The notes: a model not told the origin generated them from the letters alone. A DNA stretch of 64,000 bases from Rhizodiscina lignyota (GCA_010015805.1 ML978124.1:1426001-1490000); one strand, 5' to 3'. Positions 33,790 to 46,158 are shown, counted from the stretch's first letter. Numbers and translations are program-made.

Positions 33790-34297
33790 TGAATCCAGAG
33801 CAACGAAATCTACTCGAGATCTGAGAATTATCAGTTTACGGCGAACTGCAGCTGCATTTCTGCTGCAGTTAGGATTTCTGTTTGAGCTCGGCTACTAGAA
33901 ATCCCCACTCGGCGTCTCGAACAGGAATTCGAGCCTAGCGCAAGCCCAGAACATTAAAGAGTTCTTGGCAAAGTTCTTCTAGTCGGATTGGAATTTGAAA
34001 GTGGTGTTATGATTTCCATGGAGCTCGTCGATGTGCGGGAGATCGCACGTCGAATTGGAGCGCAGCACTTCCTTGTGTACTGCACGGTGTGCACCAAATC
34101 AAGTTGCGCAGAACCTACGTTCTGTAGTAGAGGCACCAATTAACGATACTCGTCTCACGGGATGAGCTTGATGGATATCGGAATAATCTCCATTCATTCC
34201 GAAATATCCATGGAGTCGTATATACATGTATCGAAGCCAGACGCGCCTGAAATTGATGCAACTTTTCGTCCTTTGTGCCTCCATGCGACATCTGAAC
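33790..34297. other. Intergenic region upstream of the GMC gene
   Basis: A 508-bp stretch with no gene. It contains a perfect 9-bp dyad (33844-33870) and an imperfect long dyad with CGGAAT/ATTCCG arms (34172-34210). Confidence 0.45.
33844..33870. promoter_or_regulatory. Perfect inverted repeat AACTGCAGC-N9-GCTGCAGTT
   Basis: Nine-base perfect arms with a nine-base spacer, 55 bp upstream of the GMC start codon. It could be a dimeric protein-binding site or a hairpin in the 5' leader. No known motif is recognised. Confidence 0.4.
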
Positions 34298-35476
<1,179 letters not shown>

Positions 35477-35986
35477 TTTCGTATTTTGTTTTGCAATTCC
35501 TCAAATAATTGTGTCGTGCTCGTGCTCCGTAGGTTCGTCGTGTGGGGAAAAGTTCGCCGGGCGCACTGGAAAACTGGTCTGTAGCGAATGCCACGGGAAA
35601 GAGGAATTGAACAAAGATTCGTGGAAAAGGGACAGAATCGGAGGCAATTAAGGATTGAGGGCAGTATCAGTCGGTGTATATGCCGATTACGAGAGCCCAA
35701 GATCTGGAATCGTGTGGTGCACTGGTGTCTATTGTTACACACACTTTGCGCGCGATGAAACCGAGCCGTCAGCCGAGTAGTGCGGAGAGCCAATCACTGC
35801 GCTCATATTACGATGGTGTCGTATAGCGCTCCGACTTTGCCCCGCAGAATCGCCATCGGCATATTCCGATATTCAATATGAGAGCACACGCGAGTGATGA
35901 TTCTGTTATTGTTTGCTGAGCAGTTGATATTTGGCTCTATCTCACTCCTCATCATATCAATCTTAATGTCTACTGGAAGCCACCAG
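35477..35986. other. Intergenic region, hem2 promoter
   Basis: A 510-bp stretch. I see no gene, repeat or clear regulatory motif. Confidence 0.4.
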
Positions 35987-37385
35987 TCACTCCGTCTCTG
36001 GTGACTGTATGAACAGATCGTCCAGCGCCGCATCCAGCTCTGATCCATTGTCAAAGCTTGGCAGGGTCCCTCTCACTTGACGACTCCACTGTCTCTGCTC
36101 CTTCTCCTTCGCCAACTTTCTGTCAATTCTGGAGATTGGCGGGCTGTTCGTGTCGCACACAACCTTGACTTTTAACACTACACCGGTCTTTGTTTCTGTT
36201 CCGTCCCATTCGTGTACGAAGCGGTGCAGCTTCTCCTCGGTTGGAAGACATATCCAGGCATATCTTCCCTTCGGTCGACGAATGCCATGTCCTTCTTCTA
36301 CGCCTTCAATCCCTCTGTGGCCACGGACGCTGACTGCTGTCACATCATAGTCTTTGAAGAAGTGGTAGAATCTGTATCCTGAATCCATGTCAGGGGGAAG
36401 AGAGGTATTATTTAGTGTTTCGACTTTTGCAACAAACGGGAAGTGCTGTTGCGGAGAGGGTCGCGATGTGAATATTTTTGCCTGTGGTCGCCTTGGGGAT
36501 CTTGCGACAACTATTGTCTCTCCGGTTTGAGCATAATGAAGGAGGGCAGTGAGTACGACCAGGATCCGCACTGCATCGTTTCCAGCACTATGGTGTCCTT
36601 GGCTCTTGTGGTACTGAGACGCCACCGCCGCATCTAATCTATATGCCGCTGTGATATCCTTGAGAGCCGGTTGATTCAGCCCCGTCATTCCTCCAACGAG
36701 GTCCTGGACATCAACCCATGCGACGAAGAATGGGAGCATGGACTGAAGATCTTTTGACAGTGTTCGTAGCTCTGACACTATGTGGTATCCCAGCAAGACG
36801 ATGTCTTTCTTGGTGGTTGTTTTAACTTCGGTCAAGATAGCTGTCAAAGTGGTTTCTACCTGGAAGGAAGTAAGATGTGTTAGCAGAGCCCGTAAGTTGA
36901 AGTGAGAGTCGGTCGAACCAATCGTAAGTAGCCGGTGTAGTTTTTGCAAGCACAAGGAAAGTGTTGAAAAGCGAAGTAGAAAGAGACGAACCTCTCGCCA
37001 GCATACGTTGTGGACAGAGCCGAAGAAAAAGTTCTCCTTTCTAGACTTCTTGCTCACTCCATGGTCCTGGACTCGGATGCAATGCGTTTGAATTTGATGT
37101 CGTTGGATCAGGCTGTGCCAGGTTTCGTTCAAAGGAGAGCGAACATCATCCAGCTTGCCTCCTGGAAGTACCGCCAGCCCAATTTCATGAATTGTGTCGT
37201 CACTGCCTGCTAAGAGATTAGATACCTGGGGCATGAACTACAGAGGAGCGCGACAAACCTTCGAAATCGATGGCGACAAATGTCGACTTCGGCCATAATC
37301 CTCGAAGGGAGTCAAGATCTGTAATTTTGTTCTCCCATAATGTTCGCCAGTGTTTGATTGGGAACAAGTTGTTGCGATAAGGCAT
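35987..37385 (-). CDS. Gfd2/YDR514C-like DEDDh exonuclease-domain protein
   Basis: Three exons (37385-37259, 37206-37007, 36859-35987) with introns of 52 and 147 nt; 399 aa. The start is the first ATG at 37385. FVAIDFEG provides the first Asp and Glu of the RNase-H-like DEDDh nuclease fold, EIGLAVLP is the following strand, GYHIVSELRTL holds a middle segment, and GHHSAGNDAVR near residue 220 supplies the catalytic His and Asp. This matches the C-terminal domain of Gfd2/YDR514C and QIP-like proteins. The C-terminal 170 residues are poorly conserved, with a charged tail. The nuclease core looks intact; the RNA or DNA substrate is unknown. The second intron has no stop and a multiple-of-three length, so its retention would add 49 residues. 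Confidence 0.85.
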
Positions 37386-38076
37386 GTTTGATAGAAAAAG
37401 GCAGAATCTCTTTGCTCGGATGAAGTTAAGAGTCTTGGACAGTCTCGATGGTGTTGAGGGCCGAATCTTTCTATTTTCCAAAATGAAAGAGATGAAAAGG
37501 GGTTGCGGAGAAATAGTCAGTTAAAAATGGAGGGGCGGCCCGCAAGCCGTTGAAGCAATCAGCTTCCATCGACGCATGACTGGTGAACGTCTTCGAGTCC
37601 GCCCACCTTCAAAAATGATCACATTTTCTTGGATTGGCCGGGGCTTGTCTGTTGTTGACGTTACCATCGGGTGGTTTTCATCTACCGTGGCTTTCGGTTC
37701 AGGAGCTTGGGAGGCACTTAGCTAAAAGCGGCCGTCAAGTCTATAAGAGAAATAGTAGACACTTTTTAAACAGGGCCAATGAAGAGAGAACAAAGGTTTG
37801 CGCGAATCTATTGGTCGAAGCAAGGCCGTGCGCGCAATAGCAAAGCGTTGCTGGGCGAAAGCTACCTTACGGTATGCAATCTGCAACATCTCTTGGCACG
37901 AGCGCGTCCAAAGCACAACCGAAAGAGAAAGCGCTCGGTTAGAAATCACATAAGTGAGTTCTGTTCAATGATTTCTACTTAGTTCTAGGGTATCTTCTGG
38001 AAGCTGGCCACATGAGGGGTGACGAGGACGTCGATGTGCCCGATTGTGGGTCCTTTCAACTGAAATTTCTTGTAGT
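37386..38076. other. Intergenic region, no gene seen
   Basis: A 691-bp stretch between two same-strand genes. Short open frames on both strands have no recognisable content. Confidence 0.4.
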
Positions 38077-40067
38077 CTACGGGGTTGGCCTTTTGAGTGG
38101 ATGTGCCTCTGTGTTGCTTTAAGATGTTAGTTAAACGCAGTTTAATAGTTCGGACGACACTCACAAGACGAATTCATCCAGACTGACAAGGTCGGACTCG
38201 CTAAAGACCAGGTAGAAGTATTTCAAAGTCTCAGCTGTAATGCAGTCAGTATGTGTTGTTGGTGAGGATAATCGGAAATTGCTTGCCTGTCCAAAAGGAT
38301 TCGCAAGTATCGAGCTGTTTCCCGTCGGATTTGCTGACGTCTGCCAGCGACGCGTATCCGATCTCTGTTCGCGCAGCCTGCTCAATCGCTTGAAACATCT
38401 TCCACGCCTTATCCTGCCACGTCGTGTCGCCGGTAACCCTATACAATACGAAAACAGATTCAATCGCCTCTGGCCTGAGCAAGAAGCGAGAATCCCTGAT
38501 ATTTGTCCATCCAGGTTTCAGCCTATTCCCCTCAGCAAAGCTCTTGCCTCTGGCAACTGGGGTCTCGCCGCCGTCGATTTTATGCCGCTGGTCAACTCCT
38601 GCATACCAAGCGTCTTCGTCCCACTCGCAACTGGAACCAGTCAAATTCGCGCACGGAACGAGGTGGAAGAGTTCAGGCATGATGCCGGTGGCCATCTCCC
38701 CATACGCCCACACACAGCCATCTGTTAATTGACGGGCGTAGCTCAAGTCCTCAGGGCGGCCGAAGACTTGAGCGCCAAGAGCGACCATTCCACCGATGAA
38801 GCAGGTGAGGTGCTGCCCAAGCGGTTCGAATTTGACATCGGCGACACCGACGACGCGTATTGTCCCAGAAATCACGATGTCTACAGGTTCAGGTAGCATC
38901 GGCCTAAAGAAGAGGTATTTCTTCGCTGCCTCCAAAGAAGTCTGATACATGTATCGGTATCGTTCAGCCGCTCCGCCGAGAAGGATATATTGCTGAGAAG
39001 GTATTAGTAGGTGTGCTTGAGGAGCCAGGAAGCTGAGATTACCTTTGGAAGATATTCGTACAACGAATCGGCCATTCCTCCTAGTGTGAAGCTTCTATCA
39101 TCTGTAAAGTACTTCTTCCGAGCATTGACCATTATCGGCCACAGACCTGGAGCCTTTGTATTGTTTTGCTGCGCCTCGAATTCGTCCATGATTCGCTCAG
39201 CTGCGTCATGGAACTTGGGGTTGCCGGTGAGTTGCGAAAGACGTGTCATCTCGAGTGTGAGTGAGCCGAGTTCGCTCGAGATTGCATCTCTTGCTGCCTC
39301 CTGCTGCTTGTTCATCGCGAAACTATAGCCTAGTCAGCATAACCATACGCCAACAAGATATTCGGAGGGGTTGCATTAACGCACTCGGCCCAATTCCATC
39401 GAGTGACTGGCATTCGGTTTGGAGTGTCAAATGCAGAGTACATCATCTCTCCCAATTCCAACGCCTTGTCAAGCAGTACCGAGTATTTTCCGCCGCTCAA
39501 GTCATACGCGCTCAGTAGTCCCCCAAGATACCGAATGACAGTTTCGAATAAATTCAGAGTCTCCATCTGTGGCCTGGAGAAATCGATCTTCCGCACGGCT
39601 TTAACAGCGACATCGAACTCTTTCTCCAAGCCCATGATCCAGAGCGTGTCTAACGTGTCGACGAGTGTTGCAGCCCAGCCCCCAAAGTTGTTGTTCGAGC
39701 CTCCCGAGATAGGCTGGACCTCATCTTTCAACCACGCGTGCTCGCGATATGTCTCCCATGACCTTATAAACACGTCTTTGACCGCTGCGAGGCGTTCCAA
39801 ACGTTCGGCCTTGTGCTTATCAGACTCCTCGCTCTTGCTGAAATCATGCTGGACGCGTGGAATGGCGCGAGGCTGTTCCGTGGGGAGCGGGCGGATTGAC
39901 TCTGGAGGATAGCGATGCTCGATTTTGCTCCACTGGATTTTGGCATCCGCATTGAAAGGATTAAGCACAGTGACATCCGGAAGAGCTTGAAATTGCGCGA
40001 GGATAAACAGGATAAAGAGTGCAGCGGCGAATATCGAAATCCAACGGCGTATCAATCGGGAAGACAT
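38077..40067 (-). CDS. Alpha-1,2-mannosidase, glycosyl hydrolase family 47
   Basis: Five exons (40067-39385, 39322-39043, 38992-38287, 38234-38165, 38116-38077) with introns of 62, 50, 52 and 48 nt; 592 aa. The third intron has a GC donor (ACAG|GCAAGC), which joins SFWT to AETLKYFYL. A type II membrane anchor (RRWISIFAAALFILFILAQF) is at residues 8-27. GH47 blocks follow: LVDTLDTLWIMGL, SSELGSLTLEMTRLSQLTG, LGGMADSLYEYLPKQYIL, RPEAIESVFVLYRVTG, and NTEAHP near the C-terminus, whose Thr is the calcium ligand. The enzyme trims alpha-1,2-mannose from N-glycans in the ER or early Golgi and may take part in glycoprotein quality control. Confidence 0.95.
38235..38286 (-). other. GC-AG intron in the GH47 gene
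   Basis: A 52-nt intron starting GCAAGC after exonic ACAG and ending TTACAG. There is no GT near the junction, and the splice restores the conserved ESFWTAETLKYF block. Confidence 0.8.
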
Positions 40068-40493
40068 TGTCAACACGAGCAGTTCAGCACGGAGCTGCAG
40101 AGCGTTGTGCTAGCACCGTCGCGAATCCGGACCCCAAATGATGGAAGCAATGCAGCATCCTGAGGAGGGAACGAGATTGAACGATTCGTAAAGGAGATCT
40201 GCGGACTGTTGAGGGATAGAGCTCCGCCCTTACGCGTGAGAAGTCGCAGTAAATATTCTTGGAGCAACATGGTCAGCGGAAGGAAGCTTGGCCCGACGAA
40301 TACGATCAGAGCTTGCCCCTGAAATTCGAGACTTGGCGAACAAGGGTACACGCAGTAGTCAAAGCTTGGTTTGGAAAGAGATCATAATCGTAGCATATTT
40401 TAATTGCTATGATATCTACCGCAATGAGAGAAACAGTGGTCTTTCCCATTGTCGTGCCATAACACCAAGGAAATCATCAGGTAGTTTTGGCCA
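40068..40493. other. Intergenic region, no gene seen
   Basis: A 426-bp stretch holding the promoter of the mannosidase gene and the end of nop15. Nothing else is supported. Confidence 0.4.
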
Positions 40494-41852
40494 TCACGCT
40501 TTGCTTTTCCCAATCTTCGATTTGCTCTTCTTCACCTTCGCCGCCTTGAGAACAGTATCATTCGCAGTGCTCTCTGCACTGTGAGTCTTTTCCTCCACAG
40601 CCTCACCCGATGTAGTAGGCAGTGCTTTTGGTTCCGTCTCGGTTTCCACACCTTCCAATGTCTTGTCTGCTGCCTTCCTGAAAGGAATTGACTTGGTGCT
40701 CTTCAACTCAGGGAGCTTGAAGTCATAACCGAACGCCATGAGCTTCTCTTCCTTCGCTTTCCGCCTTTCAGTCTCCCTTTCAATCCTCTTTTCCCAGCCA
40801 TCCCTTTCCATTGGTTGCCTTAGCTTCCGTCCTAGGATTTTGTTGCGTGGGATAACCTTGAACCGCCTGTTGGCGCCCTTGAAAAGATCTTTATGGATTT
40901 CTTCAGGAGCCAAAAGTCGCACTTGAAGAATGTGTCCGAAAAGCAGGTACTTGTTCATTGTTGCAGCGACAATCTTGGCCACTTCGGTCGAAGCAAATTC
41001 AATGAATGCATAATGCTTGCTGTGGCCAGTCTTTTTGTTCCGTGAAAGCCTCAAGCGTTTGATATCGCCGAATTGAGAGAAGTAGGCGCGCATCTGATGC
41101 TCATAGAATCCGTGCGGTACGCGACTGTAGTATCCGTCAGTAACCAAACTGTCCACCAAGAGCTTCTACATTCACTCACCCTACGTAAATAACACCTGGC
41201 GGGTCATTATCATTGCCCGATACTGATTTTAACTTCTTCGCGAGCTTTTTGTTGGCTGGGATTGGTGGGACTTCATCGACTTCCACTTCTTCGGCAGCAT
41301 CACCACCATCCTCATCCTCTGAACTACTTTCAAAGCCTTGAAGTAGGGCAGCTGATTGGTCGTCTATATCATCGTCCTCAGTGACTTCCCAGATGTCCTC
41401 CTCTTCGATCTTCTTCTTAACAGCTGGTGTGCCATTGATAGACCCAAGCTTGTCTTTCTTCATTTCCTTGCTACTTGCACCACCTTTCGCAGCATTATCT
41501 CTGGCCTTGCCCACGGTGACATCGTTCTTGACCTTCTTCAGCTTCGAATCTTTGACTTCGGTTTCTGCATCACCCGGCTCGAAGAAGTCGACAGCTCGCT
41601 TGCGCTTGCTCGTTTTGTGCGTAGAGGATTTGTTGGACGCATCAGACGGTAAAGAGGCCGCCTTCTGCTCTAATTTCGAAGTCGTCCCTCGACTTTTTGA
41701 TTGGGCGGCATCTTGGGCGCCCCGATTTGTTTTGGTCTTCTTCGAAACAGCAGCTGCATTCTCGCTGTCTACCACAGGATGTTAGCGGGCGAAGTGTTTT
41801 GATGGGCATCAGGCATACTTTTGCGCTTCTTCACTTTTACCTCAGGTGCCAT
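40494..41852 (-). CDS. nop15: Ribosome biogenesis RRM protein Nop15
   Basis: Three exons (41852-41819, 41768-41180, 41124-40494) with introns of 50 and 55 nt; 417 aa. The first 210 residues are Lys- and Glu-rich and disordered, as expected for a nucleolar protein. A single RRM begins at GVIYVGRVPHGFYE (RNP2) and contains KTGHSKHYAFIEF (RNP1) and EVAKIVAATMNKYLLFGHILQ. The segment after the RRM is basic and helical. This is the Nop15/NIFK family, which binds pre-60S particles at the ITS2 region and is needed for 25S and 5.8S rRNA maturation. It is divergent from the SMN gene, with 273 bp between the start codons. Confidence 0.93.
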
Positions 41853-42006
41853 CGGTGATTGTTCGCTCAAATTGGTTGATCCTGCGATACTCCGTGGTAA
41901 TATCCAAACTTTTTATCATCAAGGGCCCGGAACTGGTCCGTGCGTACGGATCGGAAAAACTAGCGAAGGCCCCTCCGCTGCGGGTGGAGCTTTAATAGTT
42001 AAGCCA

Positions 42007-42013
42007 ACACGTG
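42007..42013 (-). promoter_or_regulatory. TCACGTG-type element in the nop15/SMN divergent promoter
   Basis: CACGTGAA on the plus strand reads TTCACGTG on the minus strand. It lies 155 bp from the nop15 start and about 113 bp from the SMN start, and it matches the 7-mer seen upstream of rad52, recQ and mL46. Confidence 0.35.
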
Positions 42014-42125
42014 AATACAAACAAAACAAACATCTTAGTTGCTTCGCAATTCTGAGAAAATCGATGACTTCTCAGCTCAAAGTCTAAGTCAAACGCCGAT
42101 ACTTGCGTGGCATCAACCCGTCAAG

Positions 42126-43093
42126 ATGCCGCCAACCAAGAACCCTTGGAATGATCAGGAGCTCGTCGACTCTTGGGATGCCGCCCTCGCAGAGTATGAG
42201 GTATGACTTCAATTTGAAGATAGTTCGATCTTCTAGCTTACGGCCTACCAGAAGTACCACAGCATTGCAGCTCGTGGCGAGGACCCCGAAGAAGTCCTGC
42301 GCAACTTTGTGAATGGGACTGATCCGGCATCAGCGTTTGGCACCGTTTCTGTCGCAGACAGAAATATGGTTTTGGGAAATGCGAGCACTGCAAACTCGAG
42401 CAACGACATGGCCGAGGGCAAGTATGAGAAGAAAGAGGAAGAAGAAGACGAGAAGGTAGATGAGGGCGAAAGCGAGAGAGTCGATGCCAGCGAAACCCCC
42501 GTCAACGGTGTTACCGAAGGAAATGCAGATGCTGGCGTAGAAGGCCTCACTAATACGGTATGTTTGATACGCCACCTACGTTTGGTGTACAGCCAATGTT
42601 TAGCACAGTCGCTCACGATCAACTCCTAGGTGCCGACGAACGAGACTGCAGCTGCCCAAGGACCTGCAGGCCCTACAAACGGCGCACCAGTGGACCTTCC
42701 TGCGGAGCTCCTCGGAGGAGGTAAGATGTCTGCTCACAGTCTTTGCGCATGTGTATACTGATATTCTGTAGACCAAGACCCTGTGTTGCGAAACCTGATG
42801 CTCTCGTGGTACTACACCGGCTACTATGCAGGCCTGCTCAACGCTCGCCAGAGCCAAATGCGCTCGTCCAAGCGTAATTGTACGTCTGAGTGAAATTGAT
42901 TGAAGAACAGTCTTACTACTCGATCACAGTGGAAACAGCAGTCGATGAAACCATGGCGGAACCATTGAAGAATGAGGAGCTCAGTGGAGGTGAAGACTTG
43001 AGTTGGGCCATTAAAGGCGAAGATGAAACCGATGAAGACATGGATGGAATCACTGAAGAAGGCGAGGTCATGGACGAGGCGCAGGATGCTTGA
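42126..43093 (+). CDS. smn1: Survival motor neuron (SMN)-like snRNP assembly protein
   Basis: Five exons (42126-42200, 42252-42557, 42630-42720, 42772-42879, 42930-43093) with introns of 51, 72, 51 and 50 nt; 247 aa. The N-terminus carries WNDQELVDSWDAALAEYEKYHSI, the Gemin2-binding helix of SMN. The middle is acidic and low-complexity, with no Tudor domain visible, as in the fission-yeast protein. Near residue 165 is the YG-box-like LRNLMLSWYYTGYYAGLL, which oligomerises. Unusually, about 70 further residues, mostly acidic (EDETDEDMDGITEEGE), follow the YG box. SMN assembles Sm rings on spliceosomal snRNAs. The gene shares its promoter with nop15. Confidence 0.85.
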
Positions 43094-43997
43094 GTGATGC
43101 CGCTCTAGCACCCGAAAGGCTGAACCTGTGCTATGCCATGGATGTCATGGATCAAGCTCCTCCGGAAAATGGAGAGATAAGCATCCGATCTATGAGATCC
43201 TGTAAATTGGAGCATCCCTTTTCCGTCGGGGCTCTTGAATGCGATTAGTCGCAAGTTTGGTTGAACAGAATGGACTTCAGGCTTTGGCCGGAACATGAAT
43301 ACTACACACACGACCACACGTTCCATTTGCAATTTTCCTCCGATCGCTGAACACCCACAAAAATAACATCTGGTACAGCCTCTTAATTTTCTTCTCTGAA
43401 ATTTGCTTCCGCCCTGCTCGTTGATGGCTTGCTTTTTGTCAGTTGCGGCAAGGCTTGGCCGCGCGGATCCCGGTCTGAGTTTCTACCCGCCGCCCTGCGA
43501 CACACCTGAGACGTCACCTGCAACGACTTCCACACAACAAACGTCGAGGCATTCAATTTCCCAGCCCTCAATGCCGCCGTGCTCAGCAAATTTAAGCGTC
43601 TGCGGAGAAACAGACATGGTTCTCTCACGGGTTTCGCCAACCCGAAGCGATGTGATGTTTCGGTAGACTGTTCTTCCACCGCCCCCTTTCAAACAATCAT
43701 TTCCTATGCTCGCCCTTAAGTCTAGATGGAGTCCCAGGACGCTTCACACTTCCTTCGCTCATCTGGAAGGCAGAATATTCGTGCGCATCGCTTCTCTTTC
43801 GTCTTAACGTTCAGTCCCTTTTGTCGATTCTTCTCACTTCGTTTCCTCCTTCACGAGCAGGCCCTCACTTTGTGCCTTAACCTTTCTCTCAATAATCGAA
43901 TCCTCCGCAGAGCGGCATTCTAATACCGAGGTCACGAATTGTTCAAACAGCTTTCCGGCAAAGCCCTTCCACATCCATTCATTCCACAATCGCCATA
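43094..43997. other. Intergenic region with pyrimidine-rich promoter
   Basis: A 904-bp stretch. From about 43770 to 43950 the plus strand is strongly C/T-rich, a common feature just upstream of well-expressed fungal genes. This suits the secreted protein starting at 43998. No gene is seen. Confidence 0.45.
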
Positions 43998-44994
43998 ATG
44001 AAGTCTTACTCGTTCGTCGCTCTTTTTGGGGCGGTCGCGGTAGCACAGTCATCATCTGCAACGGGAACATCGATGGCAGCAATGTCCATGTCGGTCAAAC
44101 CCAACCCTTCGGCAACAGCACCGGGCGGAGGTGCGATACATGAGGTATGGACAAGCAATAATATACGAGTCTGAAACCCCCATCTAACAAAGGAACAGGT
44201 GGTAGTATCAGAATCCGTCGCGTTCCAGCCCAGTTCCGTCTCCGCCAACAAAGGAGACATCGTCCGGTTCATGTTCATGGCTGCCAATCAATCAATCGCA
44301 CAATCAACCTTCGATACGCCCTGCATTGCCGTCACGAAGGGTATCACATCAGGCTTCAAGGCAAATCCAAATGGCAGCGTCCCTCCGCCAACCTTCGATT
44401 TCTCAGTGACAGACTCCACGAAGCCAGTTTGTAAGTCGTCTGTACGTCTAGTATTTGTAACCCAACTGACACCACATAGTCATGTTCGCCGAGCAAGCAA
44501 ATGACTGCTCTATGGGCATGGTCTTCGCCGTCAACCCTGCCCCAAGCACAGGCAGCACTACCGACCAGAGCGTGGCGAACTTCATGATGAAGGCCATTGA
44601 CACGGGCAACAAAGCGGCCGCATCTCCTGCAGCCATGGGCCTCGTGGCTGCGGGTGCTGTCTCGCAATCAGCAGCAGGCCAAACCGTCACCATCAGCGTG
44701 GAAGGCGCTGCAGCCGCCACGGGCTCGAGCGGCTCGAACCCTTCTGCCGCAGGCGCTGCTCCGGCGGCGGCAACGACTGTCGCAGGCCAAGGCATGACCG
44801 GCCAGGGATCAGCCTGTGGCTGCACGTGCTTGTGTGGTCTCACCTCTTTCCCACAGGGCGCTGGTACAGGACAGTTCGGCGGCTTCCTGGGTGCAATGCC
44901 GGCCGCACCTGCTGCCTCGATGGCACGACGCGCGATTGCCGCTCCACAGATGCAGGCTGGTGTCATGCCTCCGATGAGAAGGTACAAAGCATAG
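43998..44994 (+). CDS. Secreted cupredoxin-like protein lacking copper ligands
   Basis: Three exons (43998-44144, 44199-44430, 44480-44994) with introns of 54 and 49 nt; 297 aa. A signal peptide (MKSYSFVALFGAVAVAQS) leads into a Ser/Met-rich spacer and then a cupredoxin-like domain: VVVSESVAFQPSSVSANKGD, QSIAQSTFDTPC, GFKANPN and FMFAEQANDCSMGMVFAVN. In related fungal extracellular proteins the first ligand is the His of NHTVTQ and the second is the Cys of WFYC, followed by an HC pair. Here these read NQSIAQ, FMFA and NDC, so the copper site appears lost. The C-terminal 170 residues are Ala/Gly-rich with a CGCTCLCG cluster and no clear GPI signal. It is probably a cell-wall or extracellular protein. 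Confidence 0.82.
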
Positions 44995-45790
44995 GTCTCA
45001 GGTAGATAGTTCCGGTGAGATCGCTTGCGTTGAAGACATTGGTGTTGAAGGAAGAGGACTTGGAGGTTTCTCGAACTGGTTCGGTCGCACTCTAGATCGG
45101 GAAGCGGCATGGTTGTACTATTCTCGCGGACGTGCGTTGCATTAATATTCCCCAGGCAGCTGGCGTCTCTTTGCTACGCATATGTTGATCAGATTAAACA
45201 CTTTGTGCATAAGATCATGATATCAAAGACATTAGCTATATTATCTCTTTAGACTGCGTCGATATGACTCCAAATGTTGATTTGAACTGTGTGAATGCTG
45301 GCCATAGTCGAACTCTGCTGCTAAGGTTCCCCTTTGCTTTGTTCAATACAAATAGATCTTAGTGGGGCCAAGAACGATTCAGAAGGCTGTTCTGATAGAG
45401 CAGTGAGGGATACGACATGGTGGATACAGACATGCGATGACTGTTAGGTCGGTAGATCGTATTATTAAACGGAAGAATTGGTACTCTTGTCATTCAAAAC
45501 AACTGCCGAGCTCGTGGTAGGGCCACTGGTTCGTATCGCAATGCTGTAGCACATGGAGCAGTTCGTGATGGTAGCGGAGAAGTCGGAACGAGTTGGAATG
45601 CAGTGTCTTGCGGGTAATATGCAACTCCATTCATCAGGAAACTCGTAGTAGTCGTAACGCTAATCTTGCAGCACTGCCAAAATCAAACCAAAACAGCCTC
45701 ACGATGCTCAGGTCACCGCACTCGCACCGTCCGTATCCCCAATCATGCGCCTTCGACATCTTGAGCTAGAGGGAGCCAACGGGTCGTGGG
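44995..45790. other. Convergent intergenic region, no gene seen
   Basis: A 796-bp stretch between the 3' ends of the cupredoxin-like gene and the SERF-type gene. AT-rich patches suit transcript ends. No coding or repeat signal. Confidence 0.4.
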
Positions 45791-46158
45791 TCATTTCTTC
45801 TTGTCTGTGTCGGTCTTTTTCGCATCCGCTGTGGTAGAAGTTACTATCGCATGGCCGTAATATGGCTAATGAATAAGAAGCAGTGCTCACCGGCAGCTTG
45901 TTTGGCGCGCATAATCGCTGCCTGATCCTCCTTCGTCCTCGCGAATTCAGTGCCAGATTGCTATTGTATTGAATGAGTATGTATCAAATACAGGCTTGAT
46001 CGATGGACTGTGCGTACGCTATTCTTCTTTCCCTGCACAAGGTGGAGTTAGTAATGCGGCAGAAGTGTAGAGAGAAAGGGCATTGGTGAACGTACATTCG
46101 CTGCCTGCGCCTTGAGGTTCTTCTCACGGGCCTTTTCTCTCTGGTTACCGCGCGACAT
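45791..46158 (-). CDS. Small SERF / 4F5-family protein
   Basis: Four exons (46158-46096, 46032-46018, 45960-45891, 45828-45791) with introns of 63, 57 and 62 nt. The second exon is a 15-nt microexon encoding GKKNS. The product is only 61 aa. It starts MSRGNQREKAREKNLK, the 4F5/SERF N-terminal signature, continues with QSGTEFARTKEDQAAIMRAKQ and ends in a Lys/Asp-rich tail. SERF proteins are small, very charged RNA/protein-binding factors known to promote amyloid nucleation and to sit in the nucleus and nucleolus. No single open frame exceeds a few dozen codons, so the gene is easily missed by simple prediction. Confidence 0.9.

Noticed and set aside
44448-45110. 220-codon minus-strand open frame
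   Set aside because: Antisense shadow of the Ala/Gly-rich end of the cupredoxin-like protein.
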